Shown here: piece after piece, positions 8,475 to 17,280 of the stretch
How the letters are laid out: each line of letters opens with the position of its first letter
Position numbering within the stretch: position 1 is the stretch's first letter
NCBI GenBank assembly: GCA_000702685.1
Contig: JNJD01000009.1
Location: 124,001 to 188,000, forward strand
Direction of reading: 5' to 3'
DNA length: 64,000 nucleotides
From: Lachnospiraceae bacterium AC2028
GTDB lineage: Bacteria > Bacillota > Clostridia > Lachnospirales > Lachnospiraceae
The notes under the pieces: generated by a model
The model's input: only the letters and a program-made list of their open reading frames with translations
What the model was told of the DNA's origin: nothing
Databases searched by the model: none
Translations under genes and position numbers: made by a program

Positions 8475-9707
8475 ATGGCGAAAAAGAAACTACTGGCAAA
8501 AAGCATAGTCGCGGTTCTTGTCGCAGCGGTCGTTTCGGGGACCGTTACGATCCATGAGCAGACGCCGGTTTCCGCTGTAACATATACCAATGCACTCATC
8601 GAGGAAAAACAGCGTGAGATCGAGGCTGCGACCGCGGAAAGAGAAGCTCTTTCGGGACGTGTGTCCGACCTTACCGCAAGCCAGAACAGGCTTGCTTCGC
8701 TCAAGAGCGACCTAAATGCTTATGTTACGGAGCTTGATGCCGAACTGGTCGTAATGCAGGATAATATCTCCGCACTCAATGAGCAGATAATCGCAAAAGA
8801 AAACGAAATATCCCAGACCGAGGCGGAGCTTGCTCTTGCCGAAGAGACCGAGGCGATCCAGCATGATGCGATGATCGTCCGTATGAGGCTGATGTATGAA
8901 CAGGGCGATAAGAGCATGCTCGATATGCTCCTTTCCGCAAAGAGCCTCAACGATCTTCTCAACAGCGCCGAATATATCGAAAGAGTTGTTCAGGCAGACA
9001 GGAGTCTTTGGGAAGAATATAAGGCAAATGTCGAATACATATCCCTCTGCAAGCAGCAGCTGGATCTTCAGAAGGAGATCCTGGATGAGGCCAAGGCAAA
9101 TGCCGAAATTGAGGAAGCCAATCAGGAGACCCTGATCGCAGAGAAGAACAGTGAGATCTACAGCTATCAGCTCCAGATCAATGCCACACAGGCGGATATT
9201 GCCGCATACCAGGCACAGATCGAGCAGCGTGAAGCTGAGATAGAAGCAGCCCTCAAGGCTATCGAGGATGAGAGAAGACGTCTTGCGAGCCAGAACGGTC
9301 TTCACTATGACGGCGGACAGTTCCTCTTCCCTCTTGCTTCATATAAGTATGTTTCATCCGATTTCGGATACAGAAACGCTCCCACCGCAGGTGCAAGTAC
9401 TTACCACAGAGGCATCGACTTTGCGGCAAACTACGGAACGGATATTTATGCCGCATATGACGGAGAGGTCGCAGCTGCGGCTTATTCCGGAGCAATGGGC
9501 AATTATGTCATGATCGATCACGGCGGCGGGCTCTATACCGTATATGAGCATTGTTCCTCGCTGTATGTTAAAAAGGGCGACAGGGTTGTTATGGGCCAGA
9601 CCATAGCGGCCGTAGGATCGACCGGAATATCGACCGGTAACCATCTGCATTTCGGAGTAAGACTCAACGGTGAATATACTTCGCCCTGGCCTTATCTCGG
9701 TAAATAA
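8475..9707 (+). CDS. Secreted coiled-coil M23 peptidase (PcsB/EnvC-like murein hydrolase)
   Basis: The 410-residue protein starts with a signal peptide (KKK, then a hydrophobic stretch, likely cleaved near VSA at ~34). Residues 40-270 form a long coiled coil rich in E, A, Q and K. The C-terminal 130 residues are a LytM/M23 domain with both zinc motifs, HRGID near residue 309 and HLHF near 389. It is therefore likely catalytically active, unlike EnvC-type activators that lost ligands. The position directly after ftsEX matches the FtsEX-PcsB arrangement, in which the coiled coil binds FtsX. Confidence 0.92.
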   Translation: MAKKKLLAKSIVAVLVAAVVSGTVTIHEQTPVSAVTYTNALIEEKQREIEAATAEREALSGRVSDLTASQNRLASLKSDLNAYVTELDAELVVMQDNISALNEQIIAKENEISQTEAELALAEETEAIQHDAMIVRMRLMYEQGDKSMLDMLLSAKSLNDLLNSAEYIERVVQADRSLWEEYKANVEYISLCKQQLDLQKEILDEAKANAEIEEANQETLIAEKNSEIYSYQLQINATQADIAAYQAQIEQREAEIEAALKAIEDERRRLASQNGLHYDGGQFLFPLASYKYVSSDFGYRNAPTAGASTYHRGIDFAANYGTDIYAAYDGEVAAAAYSGAMGNYVMIDHGGGLYTVYEHCSSLYVKKGDRVVMGQTIAAVGSTGISTGNHLHFGVRLNGEYTSPWPYLGK

Positions 9708-9712
9708 ATCAT

Positions 9713-11026
9713 ATGGAAAATCAAGAAAATCTGACTGATATCTCTGCCGGTCTTCCGGAAGAGGCGCAGGCCGCGGGAACTGAAACTGCGGAAATTACTG
9801 AACAGCCTTCGCAGGAAGAGACGGACAAAAAACCCAAGAAGAAAAAGAAAAAGCATCCGTTCGGTGCGGGCTTTGCGCTCGGAATGATCCTTATGCTCCT
9901 GATCTGCGCGGCCGCAGTCTTTTTCCTGTGCATAGGAAGGGTGCTCTACGTATCGGGCGGACAGGGTCTGGCCGATGCCGAGATAATCGCCAAAGCAAAC
10001 ACTATCGCATCGTATCTGCAGCAATACTCGATCTACGATTATGACGAGACCGCTCTCAGGGAAGGCATGCTCGACGGACTTATGGATGCTACCGGCGATA
10101 AGTATGCGGAATACTATAATGCCGAGGAGCTTGCTGCGGTATTCAACGATTACGACGGAAATTTCTACGGCATAGGTGCTCTTATCAAGCAGAATCTGGA
10201 CGGAGAAGTATATATCTCCGGTGTTTATGAGGACAGCCCCGCGGAGAAATCAGGTCTGACGGCGGGTGATGTTATAGTCGCCGTTGACGGTGAAGATGTA
10301 AAGGGGCTCGACAGATACGAAGTTGCGGCCAAGATGAGAGGTGAAAAAGGGACCGAGGTTGTCATTACGGTCTACAGGGCTTCCACGGATGAGACAATCG
10401 AATGCAGGGCAGTCAGGGACAAGCTCAAAAAAATTGATGTCGAATACAGGATGGTGACCGATGATATCGGTTATATCCAGATCAAGGATTTTGATGATAT
10501 CGCGATAGACCAGTTCACCGATGCTCTTGCCACTCTTAAAGTTCTGGGCATGAAGGATATGATCATAGACCTGAGAGGCAATACCGGCGGACTTCTGAGA
10601 GCGGCTCTCGGAATAATACGTCAGATCATGTGCAAGGGCGTTATCTTTTCCACCGAGGATTCCGCAGGAGAAAAGACACTGTTTGAATGTGACGGAACCA
10701 AGGAGTTTCAGGGCAGGATCGTCATCCTTACGGACGGATATACGGCCAGTGCTTCGGAGATCATGACAGCCGCTCTGAGGGATAACGGAATGGCGGTTTC
10801 GATCGGAACCAACACCTACGGCAAGGGCCTTGTACAGGATTTCTTTTACCTCAGCGACGGATCGGGCATCAAGTTCACCACTGACCAGTACTTTACTCCG
10901 AACGGAGAAGCCATAAACGGAGTCGGAATAGCCCCCGATATCGAGGTTGAGTTTGACTATGATGCATATATGGAAGACGGTACCGATAATCAGCTGGATG
11001 CCGCGATAGAATATCTTGAAAAGTAA
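9713..11026 (+). CDS. Membrane-anchored S41 C-terminal processing peptidase (CtpA-like)
   Basis: The 437-residue serine protease begins with an acidic N-terminal tail and a lysine stretch. A membrane anchor follows (about residues 48-75). The extracellular part has a PDZ domain (about 140-220) and an S41 catalytic domain. The Ser-Lys dyad motifs are visible: TASASEI near residue 345 and GKGLVQ near 369. Ctp proteases in Firmicutes cleave envelope proteins, including cell-wall hydrolases, so control of the neighbouring M23 hydrolase is a reasonable inference. The gene ends the ftsE operon and is followed by a strong terminator. Confidence 0.92.
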   Translation: MENQENLTDISAGLPEEAQAAGTETAEITEQPSQEETDKKPKKKKKKHPFGAGFALGMILMLLICAAAVFFLCIGRVLYVSGGQGLADAEIIAKANTIASYLQQYSIYDYDETALREGMLDGLMDATGDKYAEYYNAEELAAVFNDYDGNFYGIGALIKQNLDGEVYISGVYEDSPAEKSGLTAGDVIVAVDGEDVKGLDRYEVAAKMRGEKGTEVVITVYRASTDETIECRAVRDKLKKIDVEYRMVTDDIGYIQIKDFDDIAIDQFTDALATLKVLGMKDMIIDLRGNTGGLLRAALGIIRQIMCKGVIFSTEDSAGEKTLFECDGTKEFQGRIVILTDGYTASASEIMTAALRDNGMAVSIGTNTYGKGLVQDFFYLSDGSGIKFTTDQYFTPNGEAINGVGIAPDIEVEFDYDAYMEDGTDNQLDAAIEYLEK

Positions 11027-11038
11027 AGCGCAAACTAA

Positions 11039-11074
11039 AAATCCTTCGGAAGTGATTCCGAAGGATTTTTTTAT
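11039..11074. terminator. Bidirectional terminator between S41 protease and CapA genes
   Basis: A perfect 11-bp stem ATCCTTCGGAA/TTCCGAAGGAT (11041-11051 with 11056-11066) has a T run downstream and an A run upstream. It can serve the convergent genes on both strands. Confidence 0.9.
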
Positions 11075-11086
11075 TTCATGAATATG

Positions 11087-12568
11087 TCAGCCGCCCGATG
11101 CGGTGCTGCCGAGGATATCTTCCTTGGTAAGTGAGAATCCTCCGAAGAGGTTGCTGTTCCACTGGTTAAGTGTATCGAGTGTCATGGCACCGCCGCCTCT
11201 GTAGTTGCTTGCATGCTTTGCTGCCATCTCCGCGGTGAAATCCTCGAGAGGATATACACCCTGGATGTAGAGAGGTCCCCATGTCTGGTATTCGACAAGA
11301 GGAAGTGCGCCGGAATTATCGAGATCGACATGTGCACCGTCTTCATCTACGTGGATCGATACCCATGCAAGTCCTTCGAAGCTTGTGTAGTTGGGAACCT
11401 GGCAGTGGATGAAGTTGCCGATCGAGTAATAGCAGAGTCCGGAGTTGCCCGCATCTGTGGTGATGTATTCGATGGGTTCGCAGATGTGAGGGTGGGCACC
11501 GATTATGACATCGGCTCCCGCATCTATCATCTGACGGGCAAAGTCCTTCTGGTAAGCGCAGGGCTCGAATGAATATTCATATCCCCAGTGGGGACAGACG
11601 ATGACGATGTCGGTAAGCTCCCTTGCGAGCTTAATGTCCTCGAGAACTTCGGGGTTGATCGTGTTGAAATCAAGTTCTCTTGTTCCGGGATCGTAGACAC
11701 AGAGCCTGTTCAGATATCCGTCGAGGCCGTTAGCCCAGGTTGCCCAGTTGTGGGAGTAGGTATAGTTGAGGATCGAGATCTTTACTCCGTCTATTTCCTT
11801 AATAATGAAGTTCGAAGTGTTTACCAGGTCTTCGGGCTCGAGCTGAAGGTCGTCGAACCTGGGTCTGTCGTTGGGGCTTACACCGTATTTGTCCAGCCAG
11901 TACGAACCGTTGTGGGAGGTCCTTGAATCCTCGCTTAAGCTGGAATGGGTTCCGACAACGCTTATCTGAGGGTAATGAGTCGTGAAATAGTCGTGGAAGT
12001 AGATGAGTCCGTTCAGTCCCTGGTCGTAGGTGTGGTTGGTCGCGGTAAGCACTACATCAAAGCCTGCCTTTGCGATCGCATCCGCAGCTTCCGTGGGTGA
12101 GTTGAATGCGGGATAGCCGCTGAAGCCTCTGTCATTGCCTGCGATGGGTGATTCCTGGTTTACTATGGCAATATCTGCCGCATCTATGAAATCGAGGATA
12201 TCCTCGAAAAGGAAATCGTAATTTCTGGTTCCGTCAGCCTGAACTCCCTGGTTTACAAGTCCCATATGGAGAAGATCGTCGCCGACCATCATAACGTGGA
12301 TGTCGAATTCGTCGAAGGGCTCGGGTTCAGGTTCGGGCTCTGCCATGTTCGCCGAGACGTCGATGGGCTGAAAGTCCGGGTCTGTCTCCGGCTCCTGTTG
12401 TTCCTGCGTATCCGCCGTGCGGGGGTCGTCATCCGCAAAGGCGGGTCTTATAAGGAAAGCGTATCCGAGTGCCAGACCGAGAGCCAGAACAGCCAGAAAT
12501 ACGCTGACCAGAAGAGCCCTTTTACGCTTTTTCTTCTTTAAATATGCTTTCATCTCGGAAGATGTCAT
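11087..12568 (-). CDS. CapA-family metallophosphatase-like envelope protein
   Basis: A 493-residue protein with a basic N-terminus (KKKKRKR), a signal anchor (about residues 17-38) and an acidic E/P-rich linker. The rest is a CapA (PGA_cap) domain. Motifs visible are MMVGDDLLH at the domain start, NQESPIAG, TATNHTYDQG and HPHICEPIEY, with the metal-binding Asp, Asn and His residues of calcineurin-like enzymes. CapA was named for poly-gamma-glutamate capsule synthesis, but no capB or capC is near, so the substrate is unknown. I chose ATG 12568 because GGAGG lies just upstream; a longer in-frame start lacks one. Confidence 0.85.
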   Translation of the reverse strand: MTSSEMKAYLKKKKRKRALLVSVFLAVLALGLALGYAFLIRPAFADDDPRTADTQEQQEPETDPDFQPIDVSANMAEPEPEPEPFDEFDIHVMMVGDDLLHMGLVNQGVQADGTRNYDFLFEDILDFIDAADIAIVNQESPIAGNDRGFSGYPAFNSPTEAADAIAKAGFDVVLTATNHTYDQGLNGLIYFHDYFTTHYPQISVVGTHSSLSEDSRTSHNGSYWLDKYGVSPNDRPRFDDLQLEPEDLVNTSNFIIKEIDGVKISILNYTYSHNWATWANGLDGYLNRLCVYDPGTRELDFNTINPEVLEDIKLARELTDIVIVCPHWGYEYSFEPCAYQKDFARQMIDAGADVIIGAHPHICEPIEYITTDAGNSGLCYYSIGNFIHCQVPNYTSFEGLAWVSIHVDEDGAHVDLDNSGALPLVEYQTWGPLYIQGVYPLEDFTAEMAAKHASNYRGGGAMTLDTLNQWNSNLFGGFSLTKEDILGSTASGG

Positions 12569-12688
12569 TTTTTGCCTCCAAATGTGCGTTTTAAAACCTG
12601 TGCACGCCAAGAAAATATAACATTTACGCGCATTAAACGCAAATAATTGCGGAAAATTATTAAATATTTCGAAATTGTTACGAAAATG

Positions 12689-12716
12689 TTGCATTTGATT
12701 TCAAAACGGGTATAAT
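12689..12716 (+). promoter_or_regulatory. Promoter for SH3/NlpC gene
   Basis: -35-like TTGCAT (12689-12694), a 16-bp spacer and a perfect -10 TATAAT (12711-12716). The transcript would start about 24 nt before the ATG. Confidence 0.6.
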
Positions 12717-12745
12717 GAAAAAGTCTTCCGAAAAAGAAAGAGATT

Positions 12746-14035
12746 ATGGATTTTAAGAAGTTTCTCATAAATGCATCAGTCGTTTTAGCCGGCACAGCAC
12801 TAGCTGTGCTTATTCCCGTTAATGCGCAGGCAGCGGGACTTGTTTCGGGCGGTGCATCCAGGGAACTCAATTCTTCTTCCTCCACTCTTTCCGAGACGGT
12901 GGGACGTACCGCTGCCAGGCAGGTAACCGTTCAGATCACCGAACCCTCGGATGTAATAGAAGAGGAATATCTTAATCTTTCGATCGCTCTCTTTTCCACC
13001 AATCCCAAGTATTGTAACGTCCGCTCCGGACCCGGAACGGAATATTCCATAGTAGGCCGTATGTATGACGGAAGCGTCGGTTCGGTCATCGATGAGATCG
13101 ATGAATCCCTTGCCGATGATCCGGATCCCGATGATGACAATGATCAGTGGATCAGGATCCGTTCCGGCGAAGTTGAAGGCTATGTGCTCAATAACTTCCT
13201 TGTAACGGGTGTTAATGCATATAACAGGCTTGAGGAGCAGACCCAGTATTATGCGGAGATCCTTGTAAGCCAGCTCAATGTAAGGAAGGAAGCATCGATC
13301 GATTCGGCATGCCTCACTTATGTAACAAGGGGTGAGAGATACCGCATCGTCATGGAGAACGGTACCGATCCCAGAGTTTATCTTGCCGCAAGGGAAGTCG
13401 AAGCCGGCGATGAGGAACTCGAAGATGACGGAATGGACTGGGTCAAGATCGTTTATTCCGAAGGCAAGACCGGATATGTTTCGGCAGATTATATAACCAT
13501 TACCGAAGAGTACAAGACAGCCAAGACTCTCGAAGAGATAAGGGCAGAGGAAGAAGCCGAGAGGGAGAGGAACTTAAGGGCCACCACTTCAAGCGGCACC
13601 TCTTCGACCGCATCGGCACCTGCTGAGAATCTTACCGTAATGCCCAACCTCAGCACCGACTATGCATCGATCTCCGAGCTCAGAATGGCGATAGTCAACT
13701 ACGGACTCCAGTTTGTTGGAAATCCTTACGTTCTCGGAGGCCAGAGCCTCGCAGGAACCGACTGCTCGGGATTCACCTGCTACGTATTCAGGGATTTCGG
13801 TATCAGCATCGCAAGAACTCCTTCCGGCCAGTATTCATCCGCGGGACGTTCGATAACCCTCGCTGAAGCACAGCCCGGAGACATCATTTGCTACGGATCG
13901 GGCGGATGCTCACACGTAGCTCTCTACATCGGAAACGGACAGATAGTTCAGGAATCCAATCCGAGAAGAGGACTTGAAGTAAATTCGGTATACTTCATGA
14001 GAAACATAATCGCAGTCAAGAACGTACTTGATTAA
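12746..14035 (+). CDS. Secreted SH3-domain NlpC/P60 endopeptidase
   Basis: A 429-residue secreted peptidoglycan hydrolase. A signal peptide covers about 30 residues (cleavage likely after NAQA). Two bacterial SH3 domains follow; the first contains NVRSGPGTEYSIVG and the second LNVRKEASIDS. An acidic linker precedes the C-terminal NlpC/P60 domain, with catalytic Cys in GTDCSGFTCYVF (about 339) and His in CSHVALYIG (about 388). NlpC/P60 enzymes cut the D-Glu/diamino-acid bond of stem peptides. It is transcribed alone, with its own promoter and a GAAA-loop terminator. Confidence 0.92.
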   Translation: MDFKKFLINASVVLAGTALAVLIPVNAQAAGLVSGGASRELNSSSSTLSETVGRTAARQVTVQITEPSDVIEEEYLNLSIALFSTNPKYCNVRSGPGTEYSIVGRMYDGSVGSVIDEIDESLADDPDPDDDNDQWIRIRSGEVEGYVLNNFLVTGVNAYNRLEEQTQYYAEILVSQLNVRKEASIDSACLTYVTRGERYRIVMENGTDPRVYLAAREVEAGDEELEDDGMDWVKIVYSEGKTGYVSADYITITEEYKTAKTLEEIRAEEEAERERNLRATTSSGTSSTASAPAENLTVMPNLSTDYASISELRMAIVNYGLQFVGNPYVLGGQSLAGTDCSGFTCYVFRDFGISIARTPSGQYSSAGRSITLAEAQPGDIICYGSGGCSHVALYIGNGQIVQESNPRRGLEVNSVYFMRNIIAVKNVLD

Positions 14036-14043
14036 AATAGGGG

Positions 14044-14080
14044 ATGACCCGCTCGGGAAACCGGGCGGGTCATTATTTTA
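14044..14080 (+). terminator. Intrinsic terminator after NlpC/P60 gene
   Basis: A 13-bp stem (14044-14056 with 14061-14073, one T-G pair) is capped by a GAAA tetraloop and followed by TATTTTATTT. Confidence 0.92.
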
Positions 14081-14127
14081 TTTGTAAGCGATATGTGATA
14101 GGATATTGCTTTGTAAGGAGGCAGGTT

Positions 14128-14778
14128 ATGGATATTGAAAAGATACTTTCGACATGCGATCATACTCTTTTGCATCAGGATGCGACCTTTGATGACATAA
14201 AGGCGCTCTGTGATGATGCGATCAAATATCATACGGCTTCCGTATGCATCCCTCCCTGCTATGTGAAGGATGCCAAGGCATATGTTGGCGATAAGATGAA
14301 GATCTGTACCGTCATCGGATTTCCCAACGGAAATATGACTACCACAGTCAAGATCCTTGAGACATTTGACGCTCTCGAAAAGGGCGCCGATGAGATCGAT
14401 ATGGTCATCAACATCGGAAGACTCAGGAGCAGGGATTATGACTACGTAAAGCAGGAGATAAGTCTCATAAAACAGGCATGCGGTGACCATATCCTTAAGG
14501 TCATCATTGAGACATGCATGCTCACCGATGAAGAGAAGATCAAAATGTGTGAGATAGTCACCGAAGCGGGAGCCGATTACATCAAGACATCGACCGGCTT
14601 TTCCACTGCGGGTGCGACCTTCGATGACGTAAAGCTTTTTGCGGAGCATGTCGGACCCGGGGTTAAGATCAAGGCGGCAGGCGGTATCTCATCACTTGAG
14701 GATGCCGAAAAATTCCTTGAGCTCGGTGCATCCAGACTCGGTACAAGCAGGATCGTAAAGATAGTAAAACAGGGATAA
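14128..14778 (+). CDS. deoC: Deoxyribose-phosphate aldolase
   Basis: DeoC cleaves 2-deoxyribose-5-phosphate to glyceraldehyde-3-phosphate and acetaldehyde in deoxynucleoside catabolism. The 216-residue protein is a complete class I aldolase TIM barrel. The Schiff-base lysine lies in YIKTSTGF (Lys153), and the second active-site lysine in KIKAAGGI (Lys182). The start at 14128 follows AAGGAGG; the longer open frame begins inside the upstream terminator. No other deo genes are nearby, so it is a single-gene unit bounded by terminators. Confidence 0.95.
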   Translation: MDIEKILSTCDHTLLHQDATFDDIKALCDDAIKYHTASVCIPPCYVKDAKAYVGDKMKICTVIGFPNGNMTTTVKILETFDALEKGADEIDMVINIGRLRSRDYDYVKQEISLIKQACGDHILKVIIETCMLTDEEKIKMCEIVTEAGADYIKTSTGFSTAGATFDDVKLFAEHVGPGVKIKAAGGISSLEDAEKFLELGASRLGTSRIVKIVKQG

Positions 14779-14782
14779 ATCT

Positions 14783-14818
14783 AAAACCCGGACCGCATAA
14801 AACGGCCCGGGTTTTAAA
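14783..14818. terminator. Bidirectional terminator between deoC and pyridoxal kinase
   Basis: A 13-position stem with one A-C mismatch (14783-14795 with 14803-14815), flanked by AAAA and TTTT, lies between convergent genes. Confidence 0.85.
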
Positions 14819-14837
14819 ATGGATAAGGATAAGAAGA

Positions 14838-15674
14838 CTATTTTCCGATGAGTTTGAGAAGATAGGGGATCTCGAGTTCGAAATTGACTGCGTAATTTAC
14901 TCTCTCGGGATCGTTAAAGGTATTCTTTATGCATGCGGTGGTGAAATCGGCTGCGATCACGAGGGAATCGTAGATGCTCTTTCCGCTCACAAGGCTTCCG
15001 GTGAACGCACTTGCGTAAACATCTCCCGTTCCGTGAGATTTATAGGGAACCTTCTCTGTGCCGTAGCTGATGAATTCGTCTCTTACTGAATCGTAACCGA
15101 TGAATCCGAAGGAACCGTCCCTAAGAGTTACGCCGGTTATGACGGGGAATTTTATTCCGGTGTCGGCAAGTTTTTTAAGGATATCCCTTGTAACATCCTC
15201 CGGAGCTTCTTCCCCGGGATAATCGATCCCGAGCATGAATGCGGCTTCCGAGATGTTGGGAAGGGCAATGTCGGATTCCCTGCAAAGACTGCCCATCTCG
15301 AGTGCGAAAGGCTTGTCGAAGCCGACATAGAGATTGCCGTTGTCGGCCATTGCGGGATCGACGATCTTGTAGGTGTTTTCTTTTCCGAAGGCTCTGAAAT
15401 AATCCTTTACTATCTCGATCTGCCTGAGGCTTCCGAGGTATCCGGTATAGAGGGCGTCGAATCTGAAGCCTTCTTTTAACCAGTGTTCCTTGATGGGTTC
15501 GAGATCGTCGGTCAGGTCACGGAAGGTGAATCCCTTGAACTGGGTGTGGGTGGAAAGGACTGCGGTGGGCACTATGGCCGTCTCGATGCCCATTGCCGAT
15601 ATTATGGGAAGCGCCACGGTCAGCGAGCACTTTCCTATGCATGAGATATCCTGGATCGTTGCAACTCTTTTCAT
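14838..15674 (-). CDS. Pyridoxal/pyridoxamine kinase (PdxK/PdxY family)
   Basis: The enzyme phosphorylates B6 vitamers at the 5' hydroxyl to feed the PLP pool. The 278-residue protein has a ribokinase-like fold, beginning VATIQDISCIGKCSLTVALP as in PdxY-type kinases. The catalytic motif GTGDVYASAFTG is near residue 220. It is divergent from a MocR regulator, a common arrangement for PdxR-controlled vitamin B6 salvage. The start has the good SD AGGAGG upstream on the minus strand. Confidence 0.88.
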   Translation of the reverse strand: MKRVATIQDISCIGKCSLTVALPIISAMGIETAIVPTAVLSTHTQFKGFTFRDLTDDLEPIKEHWLKEGFRFDALYTGYLGSLRQIEIVKDYFRAFGKENTYKIVDPAMADNGNLYVGFDKPFALEMGSLCRESDIALPNISEAAFMLGIDYPGEEAPEDVTRDILKKLADTGIKFPVITGVTLRDGSFGFIGYDSVRDEFISYGTEKVPYKSHGTGDVYASAFTGSLVSGKSIYDSLVIAADFTTACIKNTFNDPERVNYAVNFELEIPYLLKLIGK

Positions 15675-15746
15675 ATATCCTCCTCGGGGCTTTTATGTAA
15701 GTTCTGTTAAGCCCCGGTAAATAATTTATTAAATGGATTTTTTAAG

Positions 15747-15775
15747 TTGTATTTAACTTTTTTACAAAGTATAAT
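15747..15775 (+). promoter_or_regulatory. Promoter in divergent pyridoxal kinase/MocR interval
   Basis: -35-like TTGTAT (15747-15752), a 17-bp spacer and perfect -10 TATAAT (15770-15775) point toward the MocR gene. The whole 160-bp interval is AT-rich and includes another TATAAT at 15817-15822 that would give an almost leaderless transcript. Any MocR operator direct repeats are not obvious by eye. Confidence 0.55.
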
Positions 15776-15834
15776 CATAACCTGGCACTATTCATATACC
15801 CATTTTAAATATTTTTTATAATACCAGATAAAGA

Positions 15835-17280
15835 ATGCTCATATACGATACGGAGAAAAAAGGCGAGAAGCCGATATATGAATATATATATGAATGCATC
15901 AAGAGGGATATCCATTCCGGCAATCTGAAGAGCGGGGAAAAGCTGCCCTCCAGAAGACAGATGGCGCTTGATAACGGCATTGCGGAGATAACCGTCGCAA
16001 ATGCCTATTCCCAGCTGGTCACCGAAGGCTACATCGAGAGCCGTGAAAAGAGAGGATACTTCGTCTCCTCCGATATGGATTGCGTCTGTTCGGGCACCGG
16101 CAACGGATCTGTCGGGGAAAAGAAAACCTGCGACCTTAAAGGCGAGCTTTGTGAACCAAACGCCGGCACGCCGGATGCATCCGTCATTAATCTTACCGAT
16201 GCGAGCCTTCCCGAGGAGACATTTCCCTTCGACACCTGGTCGAGGATAGCGAGGAAAGTCTTCACCGAGGACAGGTCCGCCTGCATACGTACTCCCGAAG
16301 CAAGAGGGCTTTCGGAGCTGAGACAGGCGATAGCGGGATATCTTGAAAGGGCAAGGGGATTTTCCGCAGATCCCGATCATATCATCGTAGGTCCCGGATG
16401 TGAATACCTGAGCAATACGCTTCTTCAGCTCATCGGGGGAAGCGCCATGGTTGCCGTTGAGGATCCCGGATATATGTGCATCTGTAAGGTATATGAGTTC
16501 AGCGGACATAAATGCCTGCATATACCGATAGATGAAAACGGACTCATCACTGAAGGGCTTGCGGAAAGCAATGTAAAGATGATACATGTGTCACCTTCAC
16601 ATCATTTCCCTACCGGCTGCGTAATGAGTGCTGCAAGACGTGCGTCACTGGTATCATGGGCACGTGAGAACGGTGCATGGATAGTTGAAGACGATTATGA
16701 CTCCGAATTCAGGTTCGAGGGCAAGCCCGTTCCGCCTATAGCCGCATCGGATCCGGACAGAGTCATATATATGAATACGTTCACCAGGACCCTGTCACCC
16801 TCACTGAGGGTTGCATACATGGTGCTTCCCGATGAACTGTATGACATTTATTCAAAGAGGATGGATTTCGTGTCGGGTACGGTATCCACTTCCGAACAGC
16901 TGACACTTGCGTCATTTATTTCGGACGGATATTACGAAAGACATCTCAACAGGATGAGGAATTTCTACAGGAAAAGAAAGAAAGCTATCTTCGAAGAACT
17001 GGAAGGAAGCGGTCTTTCGGAGTTTTTTGACTGCGAAGGTGACGGAAGCGGCATGACCTTCATGCTGCGGGGAAAGCTTCCGTTTGATGATAAAAGGTTT
17101 ATCGCCGGCATCGGGGAAAAGGGACTGGCCCTTAATTCCCTGGATGAATACTGCTACAAGGAGCGGGTATATTCGCCGGTAAGGTATGTTGTTAATTTCG
17201 GTTCGTTAACGGAAGAACAGTTTGCACATGCGGCCGAGACCATGTGTGAAGTAATGAGGAATTGTTTATGTCTAAGATAA
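15835..17280 (+). CDS. pdxR: MocR/PdxR-family regulator (GntR HTH plus aminotransferase-like domain)
   Basis: The 481-residue protein joins an N-terminal GntR winged helix (residues 1-75; KSGEKLPSRRQMA and YIESREKRGYFV) to a fold-type I aminotransferase-like domain. PdxR proteins sense PLP and control vitamin B6 genes. Conserved aminotransferase motifs are present, including IVEDDYDSEFRF. However, the PLP-lysine motif that normally reads F-S-K-T-L-x-P is FTRTLSP here: codon 318 (AGG, 16786-16788) is arginine. An internal aldimine therefore cannot form at the usual place. Its 3' end overlaps the RND gene by 13 nt. The pdxR symbol rests on context and family. Confidence 0.8.
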   Translation: MLIYDTEKKGEKPIYEYIYECIKRDIHSGNLKSGEKLPSRRQMALDNGIAEITVANAYSQLVTEGYIESREKRGYFVSSDMDCVCSGTGNGSVGEKKTCDLKGELCEPNAGTPDASVINLTDASLPEETFPFDTWSRIARKVFTEDRSACIRTPEARGLSELRQAIAGYLERARGFSADPDHIIVGPGCEYLSNTLLQLIGGSAMVAVEDPGYMCICKVYEFSGHKCLHIPIDENGLITEGLAESNVKMIHVSPSHHFPTGCVMSAARRASLVSWARENGAWIVEDDYDSEFRFEGKPVPPIAASDPDRVIYMNTFTRTLSPSLRVAYMVLPDELYDIYSKRMDFVSGTVSTSEQLTLASFISDGYYERHLNRMRNFYRKRKKAIFEELEGSGLSEFFDCEGDGSGMTFMLRGKLPFDDKRFIAGIGEKGLALNSLDEYCYKERVYSPVRYVVNFGSLTEEQFAHAAETMCEVMRNCLCLR

